64,000 bases of DNA. Origin: Papiliotrema nemorosa. Taxonomy: Eukaryota; Basidiomycota; Tremellomycetes; Tremellales; Rhynchogastremaceae. The notes under the pieces are model-generated. The model made no database searches. It was not told the DNA's origin and saw nothing but the letters and a program-made list of their open reading frames with translations. The stretch is taken from NCBI GenBank assembly GCA_032158125.1, contig JASKOT010000012.1, positions 372,001 through 436,000 of the forward strand, read 5' to 3'. Below are positions 44,927-55,206 of the stretch, in pieces (position 1 is the first letter of the stretch; each line of letters opens with the position of its first letter). The position numbers and the translations under genes are program-made.

Positions 44927-46224
44927 CTACACCTCTATGGACTCCTTTGTCACATCGTAATTTGTCGGATTCCTGCTCGACGGCAACAACCCTCTCAATC
45001 CGCTAAAAGCGCCAAACGCCACCTTGTACATGGTCGTCTTGAGCCAAAACCTCGTCCCATTCGGTGTAGGCGCTCGCGTCTGAAGTGTCCTCTCTACCAT
45101 TTGCCTGATCACCTCCATCCTTTTCCTCCGTACTTTTTCATAATGCGCAAAAATGGCGGGATACCCTTTCGACATGGCCGCGGGGGAAGATAAGAGTCGA
45201 ACCAATAATCCTACATCTTCCAGCGCTTGGGCTGTACCTTGTCCCGCGGATGGGGAGATTGCATGTGCGGCATCACCGAGAATGCACACTCGGTTCGTGT
45301 GCCAGGTAGGCAAGTCTGGCGTGGCGTAAGGAGCCCAGAGGAGGAGGTTTTCCGGTGTGAGAGAATCGAGCAAAGTACGTATAGGACCGCCTGTTATCCC
45401 TGCCCATTCTCGGTGGAAATCTTTGATCGCCTCGCCGGATTTCTGATACGCCTCCCAAGCGTGTCTATCCCTCTCGGGCGATTCGAGGAACGCCGCCCAT
45501 TGGATCGTCTCGCCCGCGGGATCGAGGGGGAATACGAGGACAGACCCAGCTTGAGTGAGGACGAATGCGGGTGGGTCGAAAGTGGCTCCAAAGTTCACTT
45601 GGGAGCGTTGAATTATACCGCCCAAAACGACGTGTCCAGTGTATTTCGCGGGGTACTTGGCTGCTTCGTCCGGACCACCCAAGACGTGTTGTCGGACTTT
45701 GGAGTAGATCCCATCTGTCCCAAGGACAATGTCGCCTACCATCAGCACGGTCAGACCATCTACTCACCCTCGGCAGTAGTCCCATCTTCAAAAATCGCAG
45801 TGACTCCATCCTCCCTCTCGGTGATGCTCTTCAAAGCCTTTCCATAATGCAATTCGATCTCCTTTTCTTTACAAATCTCCAACAGTTTTGCGTGAAAGTC
45901 CGGACGTCTAAGGCTGATCCCAGCTTGGTCGAGTGTATCGTCAAAGCCAAACGCACCCAACTTGTCCATCTGTCCGGCCAACGTACACGCATCGAGTTCA
46001 AACCCGTGAAACGTGTATCCCAACTTGCGGATATCCGTCTCAACACCTACAATCTTGTCCAACACGTGCACAGCGTTCGGTGCGAGAGAGATGACTCCAC
46101 CTGTGCATTGCCGCGTGGGTCTTCTTTCGTAGATGGTAGATCGGATCGAGTTGCGCGCCAAGGCGAGAGCGAGGGCGGGTCCAGCGAGACCCGCTCCGAT
46201 GATGAGTACGTGGGGTGAGGACAT
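44927..46224 (-). CDS. FAD-dependent aromatic-ring monooxygenase (UbiH/salicylate hydroxylase type)
   Basis: Single-component flavoprotein hydroxylase using NAD(P)H and O2. ATG 46224 starts MSSPHVLIIGAGLAGPALAL (GxGxxG for FAD). TIYERRPTRQCTGGVISLAP follows, then after one 28-base-class short intron near 45765 GDIVLGTDGIYSKVRQHVLG (the DG motif binding FAD and NADPH), and VCILGDAAHAISPSAGQGTA (GD motif). The C terminus is SSRNPTNYDVTKESIEV. Length about 420 residues fits the class. The substrate is unknown; aromatic or polyketide/alkaloid compounds are typical. The stop lies only 65 bases from the stop of the NRPS-like gene (convergent), a close pairing. Confidence 0.92.
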
Positions 46225-46799
46225 GTTTGCAGTGAGGTGATGGGGTCACATCTGCAGGGTGTTACAATATATACCTGGCCGTCATGGGCATCGGGATCGT
46301 TGTCGGCGTCGTCGATGTCATGGCGGTCATGGTCATGGGGGGGTCAAGGATGACCGTCGCCGAAAAATGAATAGAGTGTAATTGCCAATTCTCATCCCCG
46401 AATGCGGCCATCACCGATCGATGGGCTGGATATCATGGCCTCGTCGCTGCCAAGATGATAGCGAGTTCAGACCGAGGCCTAGATGGTCTTGTCCCTATCA
46501 CAAAGCCGCTCAAGGGGTGGAAAGTATGCATGCGAAACTGCCGTGTCAGCGGAATAGCGGCGACGAATGGCGGCGGCGAGATGATGGCGGTGGCGATCTC
46601 GCCTATTGTTTCCACATGGCGAGAGGTGGACAGTCAGGAAGGTTGGGAAGAAGGGCAAGGTGTGCAAACCACACACGGAGGCCATCTTGGTTCAGGTCAC
46701 AGTGCTGAATGACTTTTCACCCAGATGCATTTCGTCAAGACAAAAGCTATCCTATATACACCGCACATCACGCATCTCCCTGCTTTTACCGTTATAGTC
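46225..46799 (-). promoter_or_regulatory. Promoter of FAD monooxygenase and 3' end of MFS permease
   Basis: A TATATA box near 46267-46273 (read on the minus strand) lies about 45 bases before ATG 46224. The part 46280-46330 is a GTC/ATG-rich low-complexity stretch. The open frames of about 60-108 codons in 46380-46710 overlap in several frames and have no family signature. Confidence 0.45.
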
Positions 46800-48677
46800 T
46801 TACAAAGAGTAGATGAAATCCTCATTCTGCAGATCGGTAAGATCATCGAACGCATTGGTGTTGTGAGTTCCAACGTGACCTTCCGCCTCGTCTCGAGCTT
46901 GTTGATCGGCTCGCATGCTGTTCCACTTGGACGAAGATTCCAAGGAAAGATCGACGACTTGACCGGTCTTTCCCTTGGCTCGTCGTCGAGCGATGTTTCG
47001 CTTGTTGAGCATAGTCAAGTAGAAGGCTTGGAAGACGATGAGACCGGACAGAACACACAAGACGGCCATGTTTGCCTGAGAAGTCAGTATCCTGTCATAA
47101 CTGTAGCACGGAGAGCTTGAAGACTCACCTTAAGACCCGTGTGGTAGTAAGGAGCTTGGACCTTCTTGTACAATTGAGGTCCAGCGATGTTGGCCGCGCA
47201 GAGGAAGAGGTAGATCATACCGGTCATGGTGGTCTTCTTGGTGTGTCCGGCGGTGTTGGCAAAGGTCCACGAGAACAAGATGGGTGTGATACATTGGTAG
47301 ACGGTGAGGATGAAGTAGGTAGCGAGGAGGGCGGACTTGTGTTCAGCACCTCGAGGGAGGACGTAGAGGGCGATGGCTCCTGCGAGAGGGAAGAGCGAGA
47401 CCACGAAGAGGACGGGGAACTTGTACTTGATCTTGGTGATGATCAATGCAGTTCCAATGTTGGAGACGATACCGATAGCTCCGGGAATCACTATGCTGTC
47501 AGTGGACGTGGCGTCAAAGCGGCCGATCCAACTCACTGTTGTAAAGAATGGTCTGGAAGGGACTCAATCCGAAACCTTTGAGGATCAAAGGACCGAAAGA
47601 AGTGATACCGCCCGAGACGAGCGAGATACAGAACACCATGAGACAGAAGATGATGGCCTTGGGGTCCACGAAGCATTCTCGGACTTGGCTCCATTTGAAA
47701 GTTTGGTTTTGAGTACCAGTGTTGTTCATTCGGATTCGCTCGAGGGCGACGTATTTGTCCTCCTCGGAAAGCCACTTGACTTTGGCCGGGTGTCGGGGGA
47801 AGATGAACCAGGTGGGGATGGAGAAGGCGAGCGAGATGAGACCGATACCGAGGAAGATGACTTGGTATTCATGGAGCTTGGAGCTCTTGGCGTGACCGAG
47901 ACCGTAAGACAAGAGGGAACCAAGGATAGCAGCCATTCCCTGTAAATCAGGTTTGAATCCAATGTAGGAGCGCCCAAAGGTTACTCACGTTCATAGAGTA
48001 CCACATGTTGGATCGCAATGGCTGTTCTCGTCGAGTCCACCACATGGAAGTGATGATGATCATGGAAGGAGCGATGGAAGCCTCGAAAGCACCGAGCAAG
48101 AATTGCATGGCGGCCAAACCGGCAAAGTTGGTCATGGCAGCCATAATGCAGAGCATGACACTCCATCCGGTGAAACAACCGCAGATCCAGATATCGACGG
48201 GGATCTTGACGAGGGCCCAGACGGACACTGGAATAAGCGCAGTCTTGACTGAGACGCGGGATTTTGACTCACGAGGCTGGAAGACGAGTTGAGCAAAGTA
48301 GACAATGGAAGACAACCACGAGTAGTCTTGTCCTACCAAATGGGCATCTGCCTGAATGTTGAAGACGGCAGCAAAGGAGAGGGTAGATTTGTCGAGTTGT
48401 TGGCAAAAGTAAATGTAACACACACTACGAGTCAACCGCCGCCTCGTAGAGAATCTCCCCACAAGACAACTCACATGGGCAACAAGTACTTGTCAATCTT
48501 CCATCGGACTCGAGTACTGTCCTCGTCGGTGATCTCGTGTCGAGGTCCAGTGTACGAGGCCATGAATTGTCCACCAAGATCACCCTTGGTCGAGCCCTGC
48601 TCGACGGGTGAATCTTGGATCTTTTCGTTCATGTTCTCATCATGGTGAGAATCCTGCGGTTTGATTTCAGTCGACAT
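46800..48677 (-). CDS. MFS permease, anion:cation symporter (allantoate/nicotinate permease-like)
   Basis: Plasma-membrane importer of the ACS family (Dal5/Tna1/Vht1 group), which takes up organic anions such as allantoate, nicotinate or pantothenate. A soluble N terminus (MSTEIKPQDSHHDENMNEK) leads to KIDKYLLPM, the standard pre-TM1 motif. Then YFCQQLDKSTLSFAAVFNIQ, DYSWLSSIVYFAQLVFQP, CGCFTGWSVMLCIMAAMTNF, FLLGAFEASIAPSMIIITSM, WWTRREQPLRSNMWYSMN, a central loop with SEEDKYVALERIRMNNTGTQ (family hallmark), and C-terminal spans ending in a hydrophilic tail NEDFIYSL. All landmarks match ACS permeases. The substrate cannot be deduced. Confidence 0.93.
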
Positions 48678-49509
48678 GGTGGAGACTGTCGCTAGTCAAT
48701 TGTCGGAAAGATTCAATTGAGGGGGGCAAGATGGGGACCTGTAGCTTTGCGGAGAAGCCATATATACGTCTGTACTCTCTTTGACATTTTGTTATTTTTA
48801 TCCAGGGTCCCCGGGAGGGGTCTCACCGGTGCACCGGTCTATACGGCGCCGGAAACACGCAAACGTCGCTTGACACAAACCTCGACCCTGGCAACGAGCG
48901 TGCCGCCGGAGCAGCGAGACGCCAAGAGAGTCGTCATCCCGTGCATCTGGAATGACAATTGAGAGGCGCGGAGAGCCGAGGTTGAACGGTAAAAGTCACC
49001 TGGAACACAAGGAAGCGGAGATCTCCAGGTCCATCTTTCCGGGGTAAGCAGACCTATTCCTATAAACCCGTCATGCATCGGTCCTGCTGGCGCCGGTATA
49101 CTTGTACTTATCGGATGCTCGGGCTTACGGCCGTGATACGGCGAATGACAGCTGATAGATCTGACAGGGAGACCTCCATGTCGGCGCCGATACCGTTCAA
49201 AGGAGCTCGGTGGGGGGACCTGTTCGCCGGAGCCCACGCTCAAGGGGTCCCAGGTGGATGTGTGTGTGGATCTGAATGGTCCACAGGGCTCGGGATCTGT
49301 ACGGTCAATCGTATGCGGGGACGCCTATGAATCGTGCATATCGATGTGGGATATCTGGGGCGCGATTAAGATCTTTTGGTCACCTCCAGCGGGGCAGACG
49401 ACCTGGGTCCTAGGATACCGGCTGAAATGGTCTGACCAATTGTCTGTGCGAGGAATGTCCAGAGCCGCATAATCGAACCAAAATGTAGGATACATGTCAC
49501 TGAAACTGC
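48678..49509 (-). promoter_or_regulatory. Promoter of ACS permease; large spacer
   Basis: At 832 bases this is the largest gap between genes in the window. A TATATA at 48761-48766, read on the minus strand, lies about 85 bases before ATG 48677. The remaining 650 bases contain overlapping short frames on both strands (for example 134 codons at 49243-48839) with no recognisable family. A missed lineage-specific gene cannot be excluded. Confidence 0.45.
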
Positions 49510-51078
49510 TCAAGCTACAACGTCCTCATCTATGATCCTCTGCTTCTTCCCTGCCAAATCATCCTCTTCATCTTCTGGTGTCAAAAAGCTCAAAATCAAC
49601 ACTCCAGTCGCCAGACCAGCCATGACTACCCAGCTGAGGTATCCTCCCAACAACTGTTTGGACACGCTCAAAGCAAAGATGGCATTGATGGCAGCGGGGA
49701 AGATCGACTTGACAATCCCACAAATGGCCACTGCCATTCCGTTGACTGTAGCCACGGCGCTGGGCTGACAACACGAATTGAGCAAGAGTTGTACCGATGT
49801 GAATGTCATTTGGGTCGCTTGGCCGAAGAAGACATATACCGCTAATAAAAGGTCCACTGCGGTGAAGTTACCTTGTTTTGCGTAAGTGTTGGCGAGGATG
49901 GGAACAGCCATGAGCAGTGGGTAAAAGACCGAAGTGAGAGTGAAAAGTTTGCGTGTGCCGAATCGGGCGTCTAGACGGGGCATGGCGAAGAGTAACCACA
50001 GAGCTTGGGCGAGTCCAGCCGACGCTTGCACCTTGGCGATCTCAGGTGGGGATTGCCCTTGTCCGCCAATGGGGATAGGGGTGAAGAGGTAGAGGGGGAA
50101 AGTGGCCGAGAGGGAAAAGGCAACAGCGACTGTCCAGCCGAATATACCCAACATGCGGAGTGTTCGCTTGTTGAGGACTTTACGGATGGGCAGGGGTGTA
50201 TCGCATTCGTCAGGTCGGGTCTGGGGTCAGCGCCGTCCTAGTCACACTTCTTACTTCTTTGAGGTATAGTGCAGAGATGATGAATGTGAGGAAGCAGTAC
50301 AGCCCGCAGATGAGACAGGGTAGACTGTAAGGGTAATCGTGGAACAGCTGGAATCGTCCAAAGACGTTGGGCCATTGATCCACTGGGTTGGATAGGAATC
50401 CTCCAAGTGCTGGACCAAGCAGGGCACCGATGTTCGCACCAAACGCAAAGTATGCAAAGCTGCGAGTCAGCTCGATCCAACGACGGCTCACTCACGCTTT
50501 GGCTTGGTTGGTCCTATCCGACACTTCGGCATACAACGTCCTGATCACCATGGCATTCCCACCAAACACTCCAGCCAGGAACCGACACGCGTACATTTGC
50601 CAGACATGTTTCGAGAATCCAAACATGAACACTGCCGCGCAGGCACCAAGGAGTGAGACGAGTAGTACAGGTTTGCGTCCGTGTCGATCCGCCGCTTTGC
50701 TCCAATATAGTACTGCCATCAGATCAACCCTTTGCACAAGTGAAGACTCACAAGATATACATTGAGTAATGGAAAAGGCAACTTCGATCATCCCGACGCT
50801 GTAACCCACATCCTCGACGGCAACTTCCCCCGTATCCACTATCATCTGCTGAACAAATGGGAAGAGGATTGTGAATGTCAACTAATGATCAGCTTTCGTA
50901 CAACTCGCGTAGGTGGTCTTACCGGCTCTGATATCCTTGCTAATGTGAGAACCACCACCTGGCCCATATCCAAGGGTGTAGGCTGGACCTTGGCCTCGAC
51001 AGGCTTGGAAACGTGATCAACCCCACCATACTCTCCCTCCCGAGTGACCAACAACCGTGTTCGTTCGTCGACTGGCAT
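49510..51078 (-). CDS. MFS transporter (DHA1-like, YCR023C / zinc-induced-facilitator group)
   Basis: Major facilitator with a short N terminus (MPVDERTRLLVTREGEYGG). Landmarks: LTFTILFPFVQQMIVDTGEV (TM1 and first loop), YSVGMIEVAFSITQCIS, the loop WSKAADRHGRKPVLLVSLLG (motif A, D-R-x-GR-[KR]), CRFLAGVFGGNAMVIRTLYA with EVSDRTNQAKA (motif of TM4-5), SFAYFAFGANIGALLGPALG, a middle loop, and C-terminal spans such as LVILSFLTPEDEEDD-like LILSFLTPEDEEDDLAGKK. This layout fits fungal MFS proteins resembling YCR023C and plant ZIFL. The in-frame ATG at 51126 would add 16 residues. Export of a small molecule is likely; the substrate is unknown. Confidence 0.9.
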
Positions 51079-51576
51079 TTTGGTATGAGTGAAAGGAGAA
51101 GAGGAATAGCCGCAACTCAGATCCAAACGTCGACGACTACGGCAAATGTCGCTGAAGCATCTTTAGCACGCGAGCACAGTGGACCGGTGCAGGTTGACGG
51201 GAAAAATGTGTCCGGACCGGGAGTCGCCGGGTGTGTCCGATGGACCGACCCGGTCAAGTTTGGCCTTTCGACGACGACGTCGTTTTCGAGGATGCTTCGT
51301 CGCATATTCCTGCATGGATTCCATCGAGCCTGCTTCTTGACTGCCTCTGGACATCTTCGCGATCAGTGGACAGTCGTGTGTTGAACTCGATAGGGAATTT
51401 TGCGATATTTGGGACAGACGACTAAAGGGTTTGGCGGGGGGAGGGGAATGACGCATCTGTCAACCGTGTCAGCAATGTCAGACTGAAGACATCCCTCTGC
51501 ACGACCTGGATACTTGCAGCACTTGGTCCCTCTTCTCTCACTACTGATCTACCACTATTCCTCGCATACTCACACA
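51079..51576. promoter_or_regulatory. Divergent promoter, MFS transporter / small membrane protein
   Basis: This 498-base spacer has no convincing TATA box. Several open frames overlap in all directions without family likeness, so I treat it as regulatory and untranslated sequence. Confidence 0.3.
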
Positions 51577-52177
51577 ATGTCACGAAGAACGACCGACTAT
51601 GATCGACCCATCGTCAAGGCCGGAGTGCCCATGATCATCGGTGTAGGGCTCACGGCGGGTCTCATTGGTGGTGCCATGTGAGCTGCAGCATAGGTGTCCA
51701 ACGTAGCATACATCAACTGATTCTCAGCATGACCCTTGGACAAAAGGTCGAGCAGGCATTTACCGGTCGACCCAACTCTGAAGTTCCCGGACTCACCTGC
51801 GCTAGACTGTTAGGTCGACCCGACTCTCAAAAAGGCGCTCTCAACCTCCCATTCCATTACGCTCAGGTGGGTTTTGAAGACAATCATGACTGACAGTAGG
51901 GAGCTATGGTAGGAGTCATCAGAGCCGCGATGAGCGTTTACGGGATCAGAGGTCCTTTTGCCGATTTCATGTTTATCGGTGTGAGATTGTTGAATGATCA
52001 AAGTTTGGAGAATTATACTGGAGCTGGAGCCTTACCTTGGACTTGGCCGGTGAGCGAACAGGTGATTGACATCTTTGGCAAGGCCGTGTATGCCTTGGTC
52101 ACTGGATGGGTGAGCGGTTTGGACTCTGCATCGGTCTTTGCTGACGAGATCAGGTCTGTGATTACTGGTTGCAGTAG
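51577..52177 (+). CDS. Small conserved fungal membrane protein of unknown function
   Basis: Exons read 51577-51677, 51728 to about 51869, a third starting GAMVGVIRAA near 51900 and ending at 52109, and 52154-52177 (VCDYWLQ, stop TAG 52175-52177). The 160-residue product begins MSRRTTDYDRPIVKAG and has hydrophobic stretches VPMIIGVGLTAGLIGGAI, GAMVGVIRAAMSVYGIRGPF and ADFMFIGVRLL. It carries LLNDQSLENYTGAGALPWTW and IFGKAVYALVTGW, a pattern I associate with uncharacterised fungal membrane proteins. If the last intron were not used, the frame would run on to 52514 into the neighbouring gene, which is unlikely. No function is known to me. It lies inside the accessory block. Confidence 0.7.
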
Positions 52178-52372
52178 ACATAACGTCGCGACCAGTGGTC
52201 TATTCCCCAATATTCATGATCCCTTTAACGCTTCATGTGTGTTACAATGTATCTGTACAATCTCGTTCTATCACAGTCGATATGCGTTACATGCTTTCCA
52301 ATCATCAAAGCGTCTCACCCTTGTGTCGATGGTCGTGAATATCCGCAATCATTCCCCTCACCAAGACTCCAT

Positions 52373-53907
52373 CTACAATCTTAGCCGATCATCGCTAACA
52401 TCACCCCTTACGAGACACTCACAAGCACTAGGATCAATCGGCAAAAACCACTCTTTGATCCTAGACCACCGACCTAGTCGTACTCCCATATCATCCAACA
52501 ACTCGTCAATATAAGTCATAGAGAACGGCACCAGACTCGTCCCTTGCGCATGTCTCCCACTCGTCCTCTCTCTCATCCACTCCACTTCTTCCAAAGCGAG
52601 TCTCCTTTGTTCTTCCTCTGGAGGCACACGTAACGTCCGCGCGAGGCAACTAGCGATCCATACGGCTGAAACTTCAAATGTTAATGGACAAAACAGAGAA
52701 TAGTTGAATCCGTTGAAGAACAGGTTGGATGTGGAAGCGGGCTTGAGATGTCGATACAACAGCCAATCGCCTTTGGGTGATACGATGTCCTTCCGCAGTG
52801 GTGAAGGGAGGAAGCTGGGTAGGGACTGCTTCCACCCCGTTCCGCAGACCACAATGTCCGCCTCTACACGTTGACCATCGCTCAAATGTGCCATTTGGCC
52901 TTCGAGTCGCTCAATGGTAGTGCCATGATGGACTCGAATGTTCCCCTTATTGATTCCCTCTACTAATCCTTCCGAGGCGAGGTATATCGACGACGAAGCG
53001 ACAGCCTCGATAGATTCGTCAGGTATCAGATGCGGAGAACCGACTTGTAGCGAGACAATCTTTGCGAAAGTGTATAGCAACATCCATCGGAGGATAAAGA
53101 GGGGTCCGTTGAAGAGACGTTGGATCATCGTAGGTCGAATGTGGAGAAACATCGCTTCGGCCTGGAAGTCAGCTCCGAACTTGACGATGTTATTCTGACG
53201 TACAAATCTTGTCAAGAGGAGGTAAGAGTACCGTATAAAACCCGCAAAATACCTCGGAAACCGCCATGTCGCTCGCTGAAAGACCAGTGTTGTGGTTCGA
53301 GCCACAGTACTAGCCTGGACAGCCATATCGCAGGCGGACCTCCCGTAACCCAGAACCACCACATTCTTCCCTCTGAGCATCTCGATAGATGGGATTTGAC
53401 TAGTATGCAGGACACTGCCTTCCCAAGAGGGATCAGTGGGAATGTCGGGGATGTTGGGATGTGAAAACGTCCCCGTCGTCACGATGAGGATGTCATACCA
53501 TTCTTCCAATGTAGCAGTCTATCGTCAGCCACATCTCTGTACGACCCACCTACCTTGATGGTCCACCCTGCACCTTCCTGTTCCGCTTTCTCAACCCTCT
53601 TCCCCAGCCTCAAATGCTTCTCCAGCGCACGATCCCTCGCAAACGCTTCGAGAAACGCTTGTACCTCTTCTCCAGATGGGAACTCCGGATAATGAGACGG
53701 CATGGGGAAAGACGTGAATGCATAAGTGTCCTTGGGCGATTGTGTCGTGACACCAGGATACCGCTTGTTTTTGGACCAAACTCCCCCGACCTTGGTGTTT
53801 TCTTCGTAGATGGTGACTTGATAGCCGCATGAGAGGAGGGTATGAGCAGTGATCAGACCCGCTACGCCCGCGCCTACTACCGCGACGTGCTGTCCAAAGA
53901 CGACCAT
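52373..53907 (-). CDS. Flavin-containing monooxygenase (FMO-like)
   Basis: FAD/NADPH monooxygenase oxidising N, S or carbonyl groups. ATG 53907 begins MVVFGQHVAVVGAGVAGLIT (FAD motif GxGxxG). Then GGVWSKNKRYPGVTTQSPKD (GGxW and the typical PGxxTQSP), FPSGEEVQAFLEAFARDRAL, an intron after GWTIK, DILIVTTGTFSHPNIPDIP, the second Rossmann motif VVVLGYGRSACDMAVQAS (GxGxSA for NADPH), and ADIVVCGTGWKQSLPSFLP near the conserved ATGY-like region. The C terminus is acidic/basic with DDRLRL. One intron only. Length about 500 residues. The FMO signature FxGxxxHxxxY is represented by FSHPNIP/LHTSQIP in altered form. The substrate is unknown. Confidence 0.9.
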
Positions 53908-54548
53908 GACTTGACCACCGCTCGACTGGCTAGTGGGTGAGGTCTATCTCATCAGGTAGAGGATGAAGAGGTTCAGCGTAAGTAGGATCCGCATGATCGA
54001 CTTGATCTCCTCGGGGATACTGTTGTCAACCTTGGCGATCGAATGGCAGGGGGTCGACGGTGATCATGACGCATCGGTTGATGTGGACAGACGATGGGAT
54101 CATGTCAGCAATGGTCATCCTTATCGATAAAGCGTCCATCTCGGATCAGTCTACCTGATGAGAGTGTACTCCAAAGGCAATGGCGAAGGGTGACATTCGT
54201 GCTTGATGCCTGGTACGAGCATTTAGGACCACATAACTGAGCGATAGGCTGCGACGGTCCTGCTGAAATCGACCTGTTCTCTCTTGATCTATTGTGAGCT
54301 TTCCGTCATCTACAGATCTGCTGAACGCTACAGGATGCTCGATGACCACAGTCAAACACTGTGCATGCTTTGACGGCTAACCATGCACCAATCTGATACC
54401 ACTTGGGCCATTCCGAATGAGATCTGGTTGCCGCGGTCAAAGTGACGACATGGTCGAAATAGCGACTTCGTAGGCCGTCGCAAACGCAGTCCAGTCATAA
54501 GAACAGTGGGAGGCAGCGTTCACTAATGTCACTGCCTCTCACCCCATC
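53908..54548. promoter_or_regulatory. Divergent promoter, FMO / phenolic acid decarboxylase
   Basis: This 641-base spacer carries no gene signature; the longest open frame is 69 codons. No TATA box or repeated motif is clear. Confidence 0.35.
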
Positions 54549-55082
54549 ATGCCAGAACTACCCGCTTTCCACACCAATACCGAGCTACACCCATCCTTCG
54601 AAAAGGACATTCACGACGTCCATCTCATCTATGATTACGCCGCTGAAGATGCCCAGGGGAACCCCGAGAAATGGAAATACGAAATGTGGTTCTTCTCTTC
54701 CACCCGGGTAGTCTACAAGATTCACGGAGGCCCTATGGCAGGGAGGACAAACTACCAGACCTGCTCGATGCAGTGTATCCGACCGGGAGAGCTATGGCAG
54801 GTGAATTGGTTGGAGGAGACGGGGACCATCTGTTCTTTGGTCTATGACATCCCGAACAAGAAGATTACAACCCTCATTGCTTTCTCCAAGGGTCACTGGG
54901 AGCACGCAGAGGAGGCCCATGGAGATAAACGGAAGCAAGAGGACTTTGACAGGTGGAGAGGTCTGGCAAAGATTGGCACTCAGACGGACAGGTTCATGCT
55001 GTCAGAACAGGCGGACATTTCAGAAGTCTTCAAGGGCAAGGGAGACCTGGAACCGATCAAGGAGGACGCGGTGACGCTGTGA
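54549..55082 (+). CDS. Phenolic acid decarboxylase (hydroxycinnamate decarboxylase)
   Basis: Cofactor-free lipocalin-like enzyme that decarboxylates p-coumaric, ferulic or caffeic acid to vinylphenols. The whole protein (177 residues) is one uninterrupted exon. Landmarks: DIHDVHLIYDYAAEDAQGNP, KWKYEMWFFSSTRVVYKIHG, GPMAGRTNYQTCSMQCIRPG, ELWQVNWLEETGTICSLVYD, ITTLIAFSKGHWEHAEEAHG, and RWRGLAKIGTQTDRFMLSEQ. These include the two Tyr, the Arg and the Glu (WLEETGT) known to form the active site of the PAD family. Length matches bacterial PADs. It is the only full gene here clearly without introns, which together with family distribution raises the possibility of horizontal origin. Its stop lies 124 bases from the BBE oxidase stop (convergent). 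Confidence 0.95.
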   Translation: MPELPAFHTNTELHPSFEKDIHDVHLIYDYAAEDAQGNPEKWKYEMWFFSSTRVVYKIHGGPMAGRTNYQTCSMQCIRPGELWQVNWLEETGTICSLVYDIPNKKITTLIAFSKGHWEHAEEAHGDKRKQEDFDRWRGLAKIGTQTDRFMLSEQADISEVFKGKGDLEPIKEDAVTL

Positions 55083-55206
55083 GCGACTGACCAATAGACC
55101 ATGTACAAATTGGCTTGTTGAGCCTATCATCCTACGCACAAGTATCATTAAGAAGCCAACTTCCGTCCTCAGTCCCGGTCCATCGTCAATCTCGACCTGT
55201 CCAAGC

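Noticed and set aside
45227..46218. Two plus-strand frames of over 200 codons
   Set aside because: They overlap the FAD monooxygenase on the opposite strand, which has complete family motifs.
46382..46708. Possible small plus-strand gene of 108 codons
   Set aside because: Overlapping frames of similar length exist in several registers, with Arg/Gly/Cys-rich random-like content and no splice or family signature.
47373..47945. Acidic plus-strand frame of 190 codons
   Set aside because: Antisense to membrane spans of the ACS permease; no independent support.
48839..49243. Minus-strand 134-codon frame in the spacer
   Set aside because: Low-complexity Pro/Ser/Arg composition and no recognisable domain; kept only as a note on the gap.
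52178..52514. Continuation of the small membrane protein frame to 52514
   Set aside because: It needs reading through a good intron (GTGAGC...GCTGAC...CAG at 52110-52153) and would overlap the C terminus of the FMO gene; the spliced form ends cleanly at 52177.
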